Shown here: positions 6,698 to 15,535 of the stretch, piece by piece
How the letters are laid out: every line of letters starts with the position of its first letter
Numbering within the stretch: position 1 is the first letter of the stretch
Source of the DNA: an uncultured Clostridia bacterium
GTDB taxonomy: Bacteria; Bacillota; Clostridia; HGM11514
Direction: 5' to 3'
NCBI GenBank assembly: GCA_934489915.1
Contig: CAKSSZ010000009.1
Span: 1 to 19,479, forward strand
Length of the DNA stretch: 19,479 bases
Position numbers and translations under genes: made by a program
Notes under the pieces: model-generated
Database searches by the model: none
What the model saw: only the letters and a program-made list of their open reading frames with translations
Told to the model about the DNA's origin: nothing

Positions 6698-9600
6698 ATG
6701 GTACATCCGGTAAAGCTGGGCAAGAATACCCGTATGAGCTACGGCCGCATTAACGAGGTTCTGGAAATGCCCAACCTGATTGAAATCCAAAAGGATTCCT
6801 ATCGGTGGTTCATTGAAGGTGGCTTGCAGGAAGTGTTTGACGACATTTCTCCTGTAACCGACTATGCCGGAAATTTGATTCTGGAATTTCTGGACTACAG
6901 CATACATAAGGAGGAAGCAAAGTTCTCTGTTGCGGAATGTAAAGAACGGGACGCAACGTATGCTGCACCCTTGAAGGTGAAGGTTCGCCTGATCAATAAG
7001 GAGACGGGCGAAATCAAAGAACAGGAAATTTTCATGGGCGATTTTCCGCTGATGACTCCGGCAGGTACATTTATCATCAACGGAGCGGAGCGTGTCATCG
7101 TCAGCCAGTTGGTGCGTTCTCCCGGTATTTATTATGATATGCAAAATGAAATCAAAACAGGGAAAGAGCTGTTCAGTGCAACGGTGATCCCGAACCGCGG
7201 CGCATGGCTGGAATATGAAACGGATGTGAACGATATTTTCAGCGTCAGAATTGACAGAACCAGAAAGCTGCCGGTTACGACGCTGATTCGTGCGCTGGGC
7301 TACGGCACGGACGCACAGATTAACGAGCTGTTCGGCTATGACGATAAAATCATGGCAACCCTGGAAAAGGATACGGCAAGCAACACCGAAGAAGCATTGA
7401 TTGAAATTTATAAAAAGCTGCGCCCCGGCGAGCCGCCTACGGTTGACAGCGCCCGGTCTCTGCTGTACGGTTTATTCTATGACAGCCGCCGGTATTCTCT
7501 GGCAAAGGTTGGCCGGTATAAATTTAATCTGAAGCTGGGCCTAGCAAAGCGGATCCGCCATCAGAAGCTGGCAGAAGATATTGTAAACCCCTATACCGGT
7601 GAAATTATGGAAAAAGCCGGAACGGTGCTTACCCGTGAGCAGGCAGAGGAGTTGGAAGCAGCCGGCATCAATGAAGTATGGCTGGATATGGACGGCAAGA
7701 AAATTAAGGTATTCTCCAACAGTATGGTGGATTTGAAAACCTTTGTGGATTTCAATGTGCCGAAAATTACCGAAAAGGTATACTTCCCGGCACTGCGTGA
7801 ATTGATGGAAGAAAATGAGGATGAGGAGTCCTTAAAGAAAGCCATTGAAGAACATGTGGATCAGCTGATCCCGAAGCATATTATTTTGGAAGATATTATG
7901 TCTTCTATTAACTATTGCAACAATCTGGCATACGGATTGGGAACAACTGACGATATCGACCATTTGGGGAACCGCCGGATCCGTGCCGTAGGCGAGCTGC
8001 TGCAAAATCAGTTCCGGATCGGTCTGGCAAGAATGGAACGTGTGGTTCGGGAAAGAATGAGCATTCAGGATTTGGATATTGTAACGCCTCAGGCGCTGAT
8101 CAATACCAAGCCGGTGATTTCTTCCATTAAGGAATTTTTCGGTTCTTCTCAGCTGTCTCAGTTTATGGATCAGCCTAATCCGCTGGCAGAACTGACGCAT
8201 AAGAGAAGATTATCCGCTTTGGGACCGGGTGGCTTGAGCCGTGACCGTGCCGGATTTGAGGTGCGTGACGTTCACTATTCTCATTACGGCCGTGTTTGCC
8301 CCATTGAAACGCCGGAAGGTCCGAACGTCGGCTTGATTAACTCCCTGGCTTCCTTTGCCCGGATCAATCAATACGGATTTGTGGAGTCTCCGTATCGGAA
8401 GGTGGACAAGGCAACCGGAGTGGTTACCGATGAAGTGGAATATATGACGGCAGATGTGGAAGACCAGTATACCGTGGCGCAGGCAAATGAAGAGCTGGAT
8501 GAAAACGGCAGATTTGTTTCTAAAAAGGTATCTGCCCGCCGCAGACAGGAAATTTCCGAGTTTGACAGCAGCGAGATTGATTATATGGACGTTTCTCCCC
8601 GGCAGCTGGTCTCGGTGGCAACGGCGTTGATTCCCTTCCTGGAAAACGACGACGCAAACCGTGCGCTGATGGGTTCTAACATGCAGCGTCAGGCAGTGCC
8701 CCTGTTAAAAACAGATTCTCCGATTGTCGGAACGGGAATGGAATATAAATCCGCAAAGGATTCCGGCGTTGTGGTATGTGCTGACCATGGCGGCGTTGTG
8801 AAAAAGGTAAGCGCAGATCAGATTGTTATTACCACGGACGAAGGCGGCGAGGATACCTATAAGCTGCTGAAGTTTATTCGTTCCAACCAGGGTACCTGTA
8901 TCAACCAGAGACCCATTGTAGTGGAAGGGGAACGGGTGGAAACCGGGGACATTATTGCAGACGGTCCCTCCACCGATAACGGTGAGCTGGCGTTGGGACG
9001 GAATATCCTGATCGGGTTCATGACCTGGGAAGGATATAACTACGAGGACGCTATCCTGATTAACGAGAAATTGGTGAAGGAGGATGTATTTACCTCCATC
9101 CATATTGAAGAATATGAAGCAGAATCCCGTGATACCAAGCTGGGGCCGGAGGAAATTACCCGGGATATCCCCAACGTGGGTGACGATTCCTTAAAGGATC
9201 TGGATGAACGGGGGATTATCCGCATCGGTGCAGAGGTTCGTGCCGGAGATATTCTGGTCGGTAAGGTGACCCCTAAGGGCGAAACCGAGCTGACGGCTGA
9301 GGAGCGCCTGCTGCGTGCCATCTTCGGGGAAAAGGCACGAGAGGTGCGGGATACCTCCCTGCGGGTTCCTCACGGTGAGTACGGAATCATTGTGGACGTA
9401 AAAATCTTTACCAAAGATAACTGTGACGATCTCCCCCCGGGAGTGAATCAGATTGTGAGATGCTACATTGCGCAGAAGAGAAAGATTTCTGTGGGTGATA
9501 AAATGGCAGGACGGCACGGAAATAAGGGTGTTATTTCCCGGATCCTGCCGGAAGAGGATATGCCCTTCCTGCCGGACGGTACACCGCTGCAAATTGTGCT

Positions 9601-10450
9601 GAATCCTCTGGGCGTACCTTCCCGTATGAATATCGGGCAGGTGCTGGAAGTGCATTTGGGTTATGCCGCAAAGGCGCTGGGCTGGAAGATTGCCACCCCG
9701 GTATTTGACGGTGCCACCGAGGAAGATATTATGGAAGCACTGGAGAGCGCAGGGTGCAGCCCCAACGGAAAGAGCCTGCTGTATGACGGCCGTACCGGCG
9801 AACCCTTTGATAACCCTGTTACCGTGGGTTATATGTATATGTTAAAGCTGGTTCACCTGGTTGACGATAAGATTCATGCCCGTTCTACCGGTCCTTACTC
9901 TTTGGTCACCCAGCAGCCTCTGGGCGGTAAAGCACAGTTCGGCGGTCAGCGTTTCGGTGAAATGGAAGTTTGGGCATTGGAAGCATACGGCTCCGCTTAT
10001 ACCTTGCAGGAAATTCTGACGGTGAAGTCGGATGACGTTGTGGGACGTGTTAAGACCTATGAAGCGATTGTAAAGGGAGAAAATGTACCCAAGCCCGGTA
10101 TTCCGGAATCCTTCAAGGTATTGATTAAAGAGCTGCAGAGTCTGGCGCTGGATGTCCAGGTGCTGGACGAAGACGGCAACGAAGTGGAACTGAAGGAATC
10201 CATGGATGAAGAATTTGCAGATATGCCGGAAATCGATCCGGAAGAAAAGAAAAAGCTGATGAATCATTACGGGGAAGAGCATTTCCCGCCGGAGGAAATG
10301 GATGATGCGGACGCACTCCTCAGTGTGCTGGACGCATTGGACGAGAAAGAAGAGCCGGATGATGATTTATTTGCGGATGAAGCGGATTTTTCCGATGATT
10401 TTGACGACGACTTCGACGATGATGACGATGACGACGATCTTGATTTTTAA
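6698..10450 (+). CDS. rpoB: DNA-directed RNA polymerase subunit beta
   Basis: This 1250-residue protein is the beta half of the RNA polymerase catalytic core. The ATG at 6698 is chosen over an in-frame GTG at 6686 because the ribosome site GAGGTGAGG (6683-6691) covers that GTG and because relatives begin MVHP. The rifampicin-pocket region runs from about residue 482 (GSSQLSQFMD) to 508, with Asp491, His501 and Ser506 all in the wild-type state. Pro493 and Ala497 in this stretch look ordinary or tolerated, so rifampicin sensitivity is expected (inference). The catalytic lysines in GDKMAGRHGNKG are Lys935 and Lys943. The C-terminus extends past the conserved core as an ~80-residue acidic tail ending in a near-pure Asp run (10391-10440). 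It lies 14 bases before rpoC and 483 bases after the aldolase. rplL is absent upstream. Confidence 0.98.
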   Translation: MVHPVKLGKNTRMSYGRINEVLEMPNLIEIQKDSYRWFIEGGLQEVFDDISPVTDYAGNLILEFLDYSIHKEEAKFSVAECKERDATYAAPLKVKVRLINKETGEIKEQEIFMGDFPLMTPAGTFIINGAERVIVSQLVRSPGIYYDMQNEIKTGKELFSATVIPNRGAWLEYETDVNDIFSVRIDRTRKLPVTTLIRALGYGTDAQINELFGYDDKIMATLEKDTASNTEEALIEIYKKLRPGEPPTVDSARSLLYGLFYDSRRYSLAKVGRYKFNLKLGLAKRIRHQKLAEDIVNPYTGEIMEKAGTVLTREQAEELEAAGINEVWLDMDGKKIKVFSNSMVDLKTFVDFNVPKITEKVYFPALRELMEENEDEESLKKAIEEHVDQLIPKHIILEDIMSSINYCNNLAYGLGTTDDIDHLGNRRIRAVGELLQNQFRIGLARMERVVRERMSIQDLDIVTPQALINTKPVISSIKEFFGSSQLSQFMDQPNPLAELTHKRRLSALGPGGLSRDRAGFEVRDVHYSHYGRVCPIETPEGPNVGLINSLASFARINQYGFVESPYRKVDKATGVVTDEVEYMTADVEDQYTVAQANEELDENGRFVSKKVSARRRQEISEFDSSEIDYMDVSPRQLVSVATALIPFLENDDANRALMGSNMQRQAVPLLKTDSPIVGTGMEYKSAKDSGVVVCADHGGVVKKVSADQIVITTDEGGEDTYKLLKFIRSNQGTCINQRPIVVEGERVETGDIIADGPSTDNGELALGRNILIGFMTWEGYNYEDAILINEKLVKEDVFTSIHIEEYEAESRDTKLGPEEITRDIPNVGDDSLKDLDERGIIRIGAEVRAGDILVGKVTPKGETELTAEERLLRAIFGEKAREVRDTSLRVPHGEYGIIVDVKIFTKDNCDDLPPGVNQIVRCYIAQKRKISVGDKMAGRHGNKGVISRILPEEDMPFLPDGTPLQIVLNPLGVPSRMNIGQVLEVHLGYAAKALGWKIATPVFDGATEEDIMEALESAGCSPNGKSLLYDGRTGEPFDNPVTVGYMYMLKLVHLVDDKIHARSTGPYSLVTQQPLGGKAQFGGQRFGEMEVWALEAYGSAYTLQEILTVKSDDVVGRVKTYEAIVKGENVPKPGIPESFKVLIKELQSLALDVQVLDEDGNEVELKESMDEEFADMPEIDPEEKKKLMNHYGEEHFPPEEMDDADALLSVLDALDEKEEPDDDLFADEADFSDDFDDDFDDDDDDDDLDF

Positions 10451-10464
10451 GGGAGGTAAGAAGA

Positions 10465-13400
10465 ATGGGAGAATATGAAAATTTTGATGCCATCAGAATC
10501 GGGCTTGCCTCACCGGAACAAATCAGAGCCTGGTCTCACGGCGAAGTAAAGAAACCCGAAACCATCAATTACAGAACCTTAAAGCCGGAGCGGGACGGGT
10601 TGTTCTGCGAGCGTATTTTCGGGCCGCAGAAAGACTGGGAGTGCCACTGCGGAAAGTATAAACGGGTTCGTTATAAAGGCATTGTCTGCGACCGCTGCGG
10701 CGTTGAAGTAACCAAATCCAAGGTGCGCCGGGAACGGATGGGGCATATCGAGCTGGCGGCTCCCGTGTCTCATATTTGGTATTTCAAGGGCGTACCCAGC
10801 CGGATGGGGTTGCTTTTGGATATGTCTGCACGGCTGTTGGAAAAGGTGCTGTATTTTGCCTCTTACGTGGTTATTGAACCGGGCAAAACACCGCTGATGG
10901 AACGGCAGGTGCTGTCTGAAAAGGAATATCGGGACTATTTGGATAAATACGGCGACCGGTTCCAGGCAGGAATGGGAGCAGAGGCAGTGAAAGAGCTGCT
11001 CAAGCGCATTGATCTGGAGCAGTTGTCCAAGGAACTGAAGGCTGAGCTGGAGGAAGCCTCCGGACAGAAGAAGGTTCGTATTATTAAACGGCTGGAGGTT
11101 GTGGAAGCATTCCGGATGTCCCACAACGATCCCTCCTGGATGATCATGGACGTAATTCCGGTGATTCCGCCGGAAATCCGCCCCATGGTACAGCTGGACG
11201 GCGGTCGCTTTGCCACCAGTGATTTGAATGATTTATACCGCAGAATCATCAACCGGAATAATCGGTTGAGAAAACTGCTGGAATTGGGCGCACCGGATAT
11301 TATTGTGCGCAATGAAAAAAGAATGCTGCAGGAAGCAGTAGACGCACTGATTGATAACGGCCGTCGGGGAAGACCCGTAACCGGTCCCGGAAACCGGGCG
11401 TTAAAATCCCTGTCCGATATGCTGAAAGGAAAGCAGGGACGGTTCAGACAAAACCTGCTGGGAAAGCGTGTTGACTATTCCGGCCGTTCCGTTATCGTTG
11501 TCGGACCCGAACTGAAAATGTATCAGTGCGGCTTGCCGAAGGAAATGGCGCTGGAGCTGTTCAAGCCCTTTGTGATGAAGCGGCTGGTGAAGGAAGGCAA
11601 GGCGCATAATATCAAGAGCGCAAAACGAATGGTAGAACGGGTGAAGGATGAGGTTTGGGACGTACTGGAGGATGTGATTAAAGAACATCCGGTGCTGTTA
11701 AACCGTGCGCCTACATTGCACCGACTGGGCATTCAGGCATTTGAGCCGGTCCTGGTGGGAGGAAAGGCGTTAAAGCTCCATCCTCTGGTTTGTACCGCAT
11801 ATAATGCGGACTTTGACGGCGACCAGATGGCAATCCATCTGCCCTTGTCTGCGGAGGCACAGGCAGAAGCCAGATTCTTAATGCTGTCTGTCAATAACCT
11901 GTTAAAGCCTCAGGACGGACACCCGGTGACCGTTCCGACCCAGGATATGGTTCTGGGCAGCTATTATCTGACCTTGGTCAAAGAAGGAGATCCCGGCGCC
12001 GGCAAGGTGTTTGCGGATGTGGATGAAGCGTTGATGGCATATGCCAATCATGTGGTTACCCTCCATGCGCCCGTGAAGGTGCGGATGACCAAAGAAGTGA
12101 AGCTGCAGGGGCAGGAACACGGCGAGATGCAGTCTAAAATTGTGGACGCAACCGTCGGTCGGTTGATTTTCAACGAGTTCATCCCGCAGGATTTGGGATA
12201 TGTAAAACGGTATGATGAAAACGGCGAGCCTACCGAAGATTATTTTAATCTGGAAATTACCCGTTTGGTTACCAAGGGCGAGCTGAGTAAGATTGTAGAT
12301 AAGTGCATTAAGGTGCATGGTACCACCGAAACAGCCGAAGTGCTGGATCATATTAAGGCGCTGGGCTTTAAATATTCCACCCGGGGCGCAATCACCATCA
12401 GCGTGTCGGATATGGAAATTCCGGAAGCCAAAAAACCGTTGCTGGCAGAAGCGGAACAAAAGGTGGAAGTAATTACCAAACAGTTCCGTCGGGGCTTTAT
12501 TTCCGACGAGGAGCGGCATAACCTGGTCATTGACACCTGGAACGAAACCAGCAACAAGGTAACCGACGCATTGATGTCCAAGCTGGATGCGTTAAACCCC
12601 ATTTACATGATGGCTCACTCCGGAGCCCGCGGTAGCGTAAATCAGATTCGTCAGCTGGCCGCTATGCGTGGTCTGATGGCAGATACCACCGGTAAAACCG
12701 TAGAAATGCCTATTCGGGCAAACTTCCGTGAAGGTCTGACCGTATTGGAATACTTTATTTCCTCTCACGGTGCCAGAAAGGGTTCTGCGGATACGGCGCT
12801 CCGTACTGCCGACTCCGGTTACCTGACCCGCCGTTTGGTTGACGTTTCCCAGGATGTGATTATCCGGGAAGAGGATTGCGGCACCCATGAAGGAATTATG
12901 GTGCGTGAAATCAAAGGCATCGAGCCTTTGGCAGAACGGCTGACCGGCCGCTATCCGGCAGAGGATATTACCGATCCTGTCAGCGGGGAAGTGCTGGCAA
13001 GCCGGGAAGATAAAATGAGCGAGGAGCAGGCAGAAAAAATTGTGAAGGCGTATGAAGCAGCCGGCGTTGTCAATCCGGAATTCAAAATCCGTTCGGTATT
13101 GAATTGCCATGCTAAGGTTGGCGTTTGCGCTCATTGCTACGGTGAAAACCTGGCTACCCGCCGGGAAGTGAATATTGGTGAAGCGGTTGGAATTATTGCG
13201 GCTCAGTCCATTGGTGAGCCGGGTACGCAGCTTACTATGAGAACCTTCCACACAGGCGGTGTTGCCGGTGACGATATCACACAGGGTCTGCCCCGTGTAG
13301 AAGAATTGTTTGAAGCCAGACGGCCGAAGGGCTTGGCAGTGATTTCTGAAATCGGCGGAACCGTTTCCTGCAGCGAAACCAAGAAACGCCGTGAGGTAAC

Positions 13401-14010
13401 GGTTACCAATGATGATATTGCAGAAGCAAAAAGCTACATCATCCCGTTCGGCTCCCGGATGAAGGTAGAGGACGGAGATGTGATTGAAGCGGGCGATCTG
13501 CTGACGGAGGGTCCGGTAAATCCGCATGATATCTTGAGAATCAAGGGGCTGGGCGCTGTTCAGGAATACTTGATTCAAGAGGTTCAGAAGGTATATCGGA
13601 TGCAGGGTGTTGATATTAATGATAAGCACGTTGAGGTCATTGCCCGCCAGATGATGAATAAGGTGAAGGTGGATGAAGCAAACGATACCGACCTGCTCAT
13701 CGGCAGTATGGTAGATCTGTTTATTTTTGAAGAAGCCAACGAAAAGGCAACCTCCGAGGGAAAACGGCCTGCGGAAGGACATCGTGTGCTACTGGGGATC
13801 ACAAAAGCGTCCTTGGCAACAGATTCCTTCTTATCTGCGGCTTCCTTCCAGGAAACCACCAGAGTCCTGACCGAAGCAGCCATCAAAGGAAAAGTGGATC
13901 CGCTGATCGGTTTGAAGGAAAATGTTATTTTAGGTAAGCTGATTCCGGCCGGTACCGGTGTTCCCAGATACTCCAATGTGAGAATTGAAATGGAAGAGCC
14001 GGAAGAATAA
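10465..14010 (+). CDS. rpoC: DNA-directed RNA polymerase subunit beta'
   Basis: This 1181-residue protein is the beta' half of the RNA polymerase active site and is full length for Gram-positive bacteria. The N-terminal zinc site uses Cys60, Cys62, Cys75 and Cys78. The metal-binding active-site motif NADFDGDQ is at 447-454, with Asp449, Asp451 and Asp453 holding magnesium. The second zinc site is Cys805, Cys881, Cys888 and Cys891. The trigger-loop region with GIIAAQSIGEPGTQLTMRTF follows from about residue 910. GGGAGGT (10451-10457) gives a clear ribosome site. It is co-transcribed with rpoB. No convincing terminator follows, so some readthrough into the next operon is likely. Confidence 0.98.
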   Translation: MGEYENFDAIRIGLASPEQIRAWSHGEVKKPETINYRTLKPERDGLFCERIFGPQKDWECHCGKYKRVRYKGIVCDRCGVEVTKSKVRRERMGHIELAAPVSHIWYFKGVPSRMGLLLDMSARLLEKVLYFASYVVIEPGKTPLMERQVLSEKEYRDYLDKYGDRFQAGMGAEAVKELLKRIDLEQLSKELKAELEEASGQKKVRIIKRLEVVEAFRMSHNDPSWMIMDVIPVIPPEIRPMVQLDGGRFATSDLNDLYRRIINRNNRLRKLLELGAPDIIVRNEKRMLQEAVDALIDNGRRGRPVTGPGNRALKSLSDMLKGKQGRFRQNLLGKRVDYSGRSVIVVGPELKMYQCGLPKEMALELFKPFVMKRLVKEGKAHNIKSAKRMVERVKDEVWDVLEDVIKEHPVLLNRAPTLHRLGIQAFEPVLVGGKALKLHPLVCTAYNADFDGDQMAIHLPLSAEAQAEARFLMLSVNNLLKPQDGHPVTVPTQDMVLGSYYLTLVKEGDPGAGKVFADVDEALMAYANHVVTLHAPVKVRMTKEVKLQGQEHGEMQSKIVDATVGRLIFNEFIPQDLGYVKRYDENGEPTEDYFNLEITRLVTKGELSKIVDKCIKVHGTTETAEVLDHIKALGFKYSTRGAITISVSDMEIPEAKKPLLAEAEQKVEVITKQFRRGFISDEERHNLVIDTWNETSNKVTDALMSKLDALNPIYMMAHSGARGSVNQIRQLAAMRGLMADTTGKTVEMPIRANFREGLTVLEYFISSHGARKGSADTALRTADSGYLTRRLVDVSQDVIIREEDCGTHEGIMVREIKGIEPLAERLTGRYPAEDITDPVSGEVLASREDKMSEEQAEKIVKAYEAAGVVNPEFKIRSVLNCHAKVGVCAHCYGENLATRREVNIGEAVGIIAAQSIGEPGTQLTMRTFHTGGVAGDDITQGLPRVEELFEARRPKGLAVISEIGGTVSCSETKKRREVTVTNDDIAEAKSYIIPFGSRMKVEDGDVIEAGDLLTEGPVNPHDILRIKGLGAVQEYLIQEVQKVYRMQGVDINDKHVEVIARQMMNKVKVDEANDTDLLIGSMVDLFIFEEANEKATSEGKRPAEGHRVLLGITKASLATDSFLSAASFQETTRVLTEAAIKGKVDPLIGLKENVILGKLIPAGTGVPRYSNVRIEMEEPEE

Positions 14011-14050
14011 TGGAATGTTTTGGCGAAAATCACGAATTTTCAAAAAAAGC

Positions 14051-14079
14051 TTGACAACCGTCCGGAAACATTATAAAAT
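14051..14079 (+). promoter_or_regulatory. Sigma-A promoter of the L7Ae-rpsL-rpsG-fusA operon
   Basis: A perfect TTGACA (14051-14056) lies 17 bases before TAAAAT (14074-14079), just downstream of rpoC. Transcription would start near 14086, almost exactly at the hairpin at 14092. The str-type genes can thus be expressed independently of rpoBC. Confidence 0.8.
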
Positions 14080-14091
14080 GTAATGTGTATA

Positions 14092-14119
14092 AGTCTGCGG
14101 CAGGTTTGTGCCGCAGACT
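14092..14119 (+). promoter_or_regulatory. Perfect 11-bp hairpin at the 5' end of the str-operon mRNA
   Basis: AGTCTGCGGCA (14092-14102) pairs without a mismatch with TGCCGCAGACT (14109-14119) across the 6-base loop GGTTTG. No T-run follows, so it is not a terminator. By the promoter position it begins only a few bases from the mRNA 5' end, where a GC-rich stem could protect the transcript from decay or bind a protein. The stem is seen; its role is inferred. Confidence 0.6.
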
Positions 14120-14158
14120 GCCATGCTTTCAAATATCACAGGCAGGAGACGAAATAAA

Positions 14159-14401
14159 ATGCTGCATGATTTAAAAACGGGGAACCGACTGGTAGGATTA
14201 AAACAGTCCACCCGTGCTGTCAGCGAAGGAAAGGCTTCTGCTGCTTTTGTAGCCCGTGACGCCCAGGAATCGGTCAAGGAACCCTTTGTTGCATTGTGCA
14301 AGGAACGGGGGATTGCGGTAGAATGGGTGGATTCCATGTCCCAGCTGGGCAAGCTGTGCGGCATTGAGCTGGGGGCTGCTGTGGCAGTGCTGTGCGAATG
14401 A
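14159..14401 (+). CDS. rplGB: L7Ae/L30e-family RNA-binding protein (YbxF-like)
   Basis: This 80-residue protein belongs to the L7Ae/L30e/Gadd45 fold, whose members bind kink-turn RNA. It shows the family pattern GLKQSTRAV near the N-terminus, a central ARDA, and LGKLCGIELGAAVAV at the end, matching the small B. subtilis protein YbxF. In B. subtilis that gene also sits between rpoC and rpsL, which supports the call. The ATG at 14159 follows AGGAG (14144-14148) by 10 bases. The longer frame from GTG 14108 would start inside the leader hairpin and is unlikely. Its role in the cell is not well settled in the family; association with the ribosome is reported for the B. subtilis protein. Confidence 0.88.
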   Translation: MLHDLKTGNRLVGLKQSTRAVSEGKASAAFVARDAQESVKEPFVALCKERGIAVEWVDSMSQLGKLCGIELGAAVAVLCE

Positions 14402-14458
14402 GGGAACCTGCGCTTATGCGCTTTCCATATGAATCTTAGTGCAAGGAGGTGAAATTGA

Positions 14459-14872
14459 GTGCCAACCTTTAATCAGTTAGTCAGAAAGGGCAGAAAGACT
14501 TCTGTCAAGAAATCCACTGCTCCCGCTTTGTTAAAGGGTTTTAACAGTTTACATCAAAGACCCATTGATCAGAGCTCTCCTCAAAAAAGAGGCGTCTGCA
14601 CAACGGTAAAAACCATGACGCCGAAAAAGCCTAACTCTGCATTGCGTAAAGTAGCCAGAGTCAGACTGACCAACGGTGTAGAGGTAACCTCTTACATTCC
14701 CGGTATCGGTCATAATCTGCAGGAGCATAGCGTTGTTCTGATCCGCGGCGGAAGAGTAAAGGACTTGCCCGGTGTGCGTTATCACATCATCCGCGGTACG
14801 CTGGATACCTCCGGTGTTGCCAACAGAAATCAGGCAAGATCCAAGTATGGTGCAAAGAGACCGAAGAAATAA
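14459..14872 (+). CDS. rpsL: 30S ribosomal protein S12
   Basis: This 137-residue protein of the decoding centre carries the Gram-positive insertion near residues 21-38. The conserved motif TPKKPNSALRK is at 54-64, with Lys56 wild type. GHNLQEHSVVLIRGGRVKDLPGVRYH begins at residue 84 and includes Lys101 and Pro104. None of the usual streptomycin-resistance changes is present. The start is GTG, backed by a near-perfect ribosome site (AAGGAGGTGA, 14443-14452) and the expected N-terminus PTFNQL. It lies 57 bases after the L7Ae-like gene; a weak GCGC hairpin at about 14410-14421 fills part of that gap. Confidence 0.98.
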   Translation: MPTFNQLVRKGRKTSVKKSTAPALLKGFNSLHQRPIDQSSPQKRGVCTTVKTMTPKKPNSALRKVARVRLTNGVEVTSYIPGIGHNLQEHSVVLIRGGRVKDLPGVRYHIIRGTLDTSGVANRNQARSKYGAKRPKK

Positions 14873-14903
14873 TCCTTCGTATGTTGTGCCAAAGCTGTAA
14901 CTT

Positions 14904-14987
14904 TTAGTGCGACGTACGGAATTTTAGTATAGATTTAGTACCTTGCACTGACGGCGGCCGCGGGGATATTTGGCGCCCCGGCCGTTG
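14904..14987 (+). promoter_or_regulatory. Structured rpsL-rpsG spacer, candidate S7-binding regulatory RNA
   Basis: Two adjacent helices can form. The first pairs TTAGTGC (14904-14910) with GCACTGA (14945-14951) and may have an inner GTAC/GTAC pairing (14914-14917 with 14938-14941). The second begins on the next base: CGGCGGCC (14952-14959) with GGCCGTTG (14980-14987), then a two-base bulge and GGGG (14962-14965) with CCCC (14976-14979). No T-run follows. In E. coli the same spacer binds S7 and represses translation. Whether this one does is inference from position and folding. Confidence 0.5.
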
Positions 14988-15028
14988 AGTACCTGTGAAC
15001 TTTAATTTTTTAAAAGGAGGGAAGTAAA

Positions 15029-15499
15029 GTGCCAAGAAGAGGACATGTACCCAAGAGAGAGGTTCTGCCGGATCCCCTTTATAACAGTGTGGTCGTGACC
15101 AAGCTGATCAATAACATTATGCTGGATGGCAAAAAGGGTGTTGCTCAGAGAATCGTATACGACGCATTTAATATTTTGAAGGAAAAAACCGGAAAGGATC
15201 CTCTGGAAGTATTTGAAGAAGGTCTGGGCAATGTAATGCCTGTTCTGGAAGTAAAAGCTCGCCGTGTCGGCGGCGCTACCTACCAGGTGCCTATCGAGGT
15301 GAGACCGGAAAGACGGCAGACGCTGGGATTGCGCTGGTTGACCAATTTCTCCCGGAACCGCGGAGAAAGAACCATGAGCGAACGTCTGGCCAATGAATTA
15401 ATGGACGCCTGCAATAACACGGGCGGTGCAGTGAAGAGAAAAGACGAAATGCATCGTATGGCAGAGGCCAACAAGGCTTTTGCTCATTTCAGATGGTAG
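15029..15499 (+). CDS. rpsG: 30S ribosomal protein S7
   Basis: This 156-residue protein starts assembly of the 30S head and binds the 3' domain of 16S rRNA. It begins with PRRGHVPKREVLPDP and contains RVGGATYQVPIEVRPERR and the C-terminal region KRKDEMHRMAEANKAFAHFRW, all characteristic of S7; the length is typical. It starts with GTG, 7 bases after AAGGAGGG (15014-15021). It is separated from rpsL by a 156-base structured spacer, long for this operon, and from fusA by 36 bases. Confidence 0.98.
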   Translation: MPRRGHVPKREVLPDPLYNSVVVTKLINNIMLDGKKGVAQRIVYDAFNILKEKTGKDPLEVFEEGLGNVMPVLEVKARRVGGATYQVPIEVRPERRQTLGLRWLTNFSRNRGERTMSERLANELMDACNNTGGAVKRKDEMHRMAEANKAFAHFRW

Positions 15500-15535
15500 T
15501 CACCCCTTCACCATGCGAAAGGAGGTTTCAGGCAG

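Noticed and set aside
10391..10447. The GAC/GAT-rich end of rpoB as a tandem DNA repeat or CRISPR-like array
   Set aside because: It is in frame, encodes the acidic tail, has no spacers, and its unit varies too much to be a simple repeat.
12592..13782. A 396-codon open frame on the minus strand across rpoC
   Set aside because: It is antisense to a highly conserved gene. Its translation resembles no known family, and it is explained by the codon bias of rpoC on the other strand.
14092..14119. The leader hairpin as the terminator of rpoC or as a kink-turn
   Set aside because: There is no T-run after it and it lies downstream of a strong promoter. It is a continuous helix without the three-base bulge and tandem G-A pairs of a kink-turn.
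14108..14158. A longer L7Ae-like protein starting at GTG 14108
   Set aside because: That start sits inside the leader hairpin with no ribosome site, and the extra residues do not match the family. ATG 14159 has AGGAG upstream.
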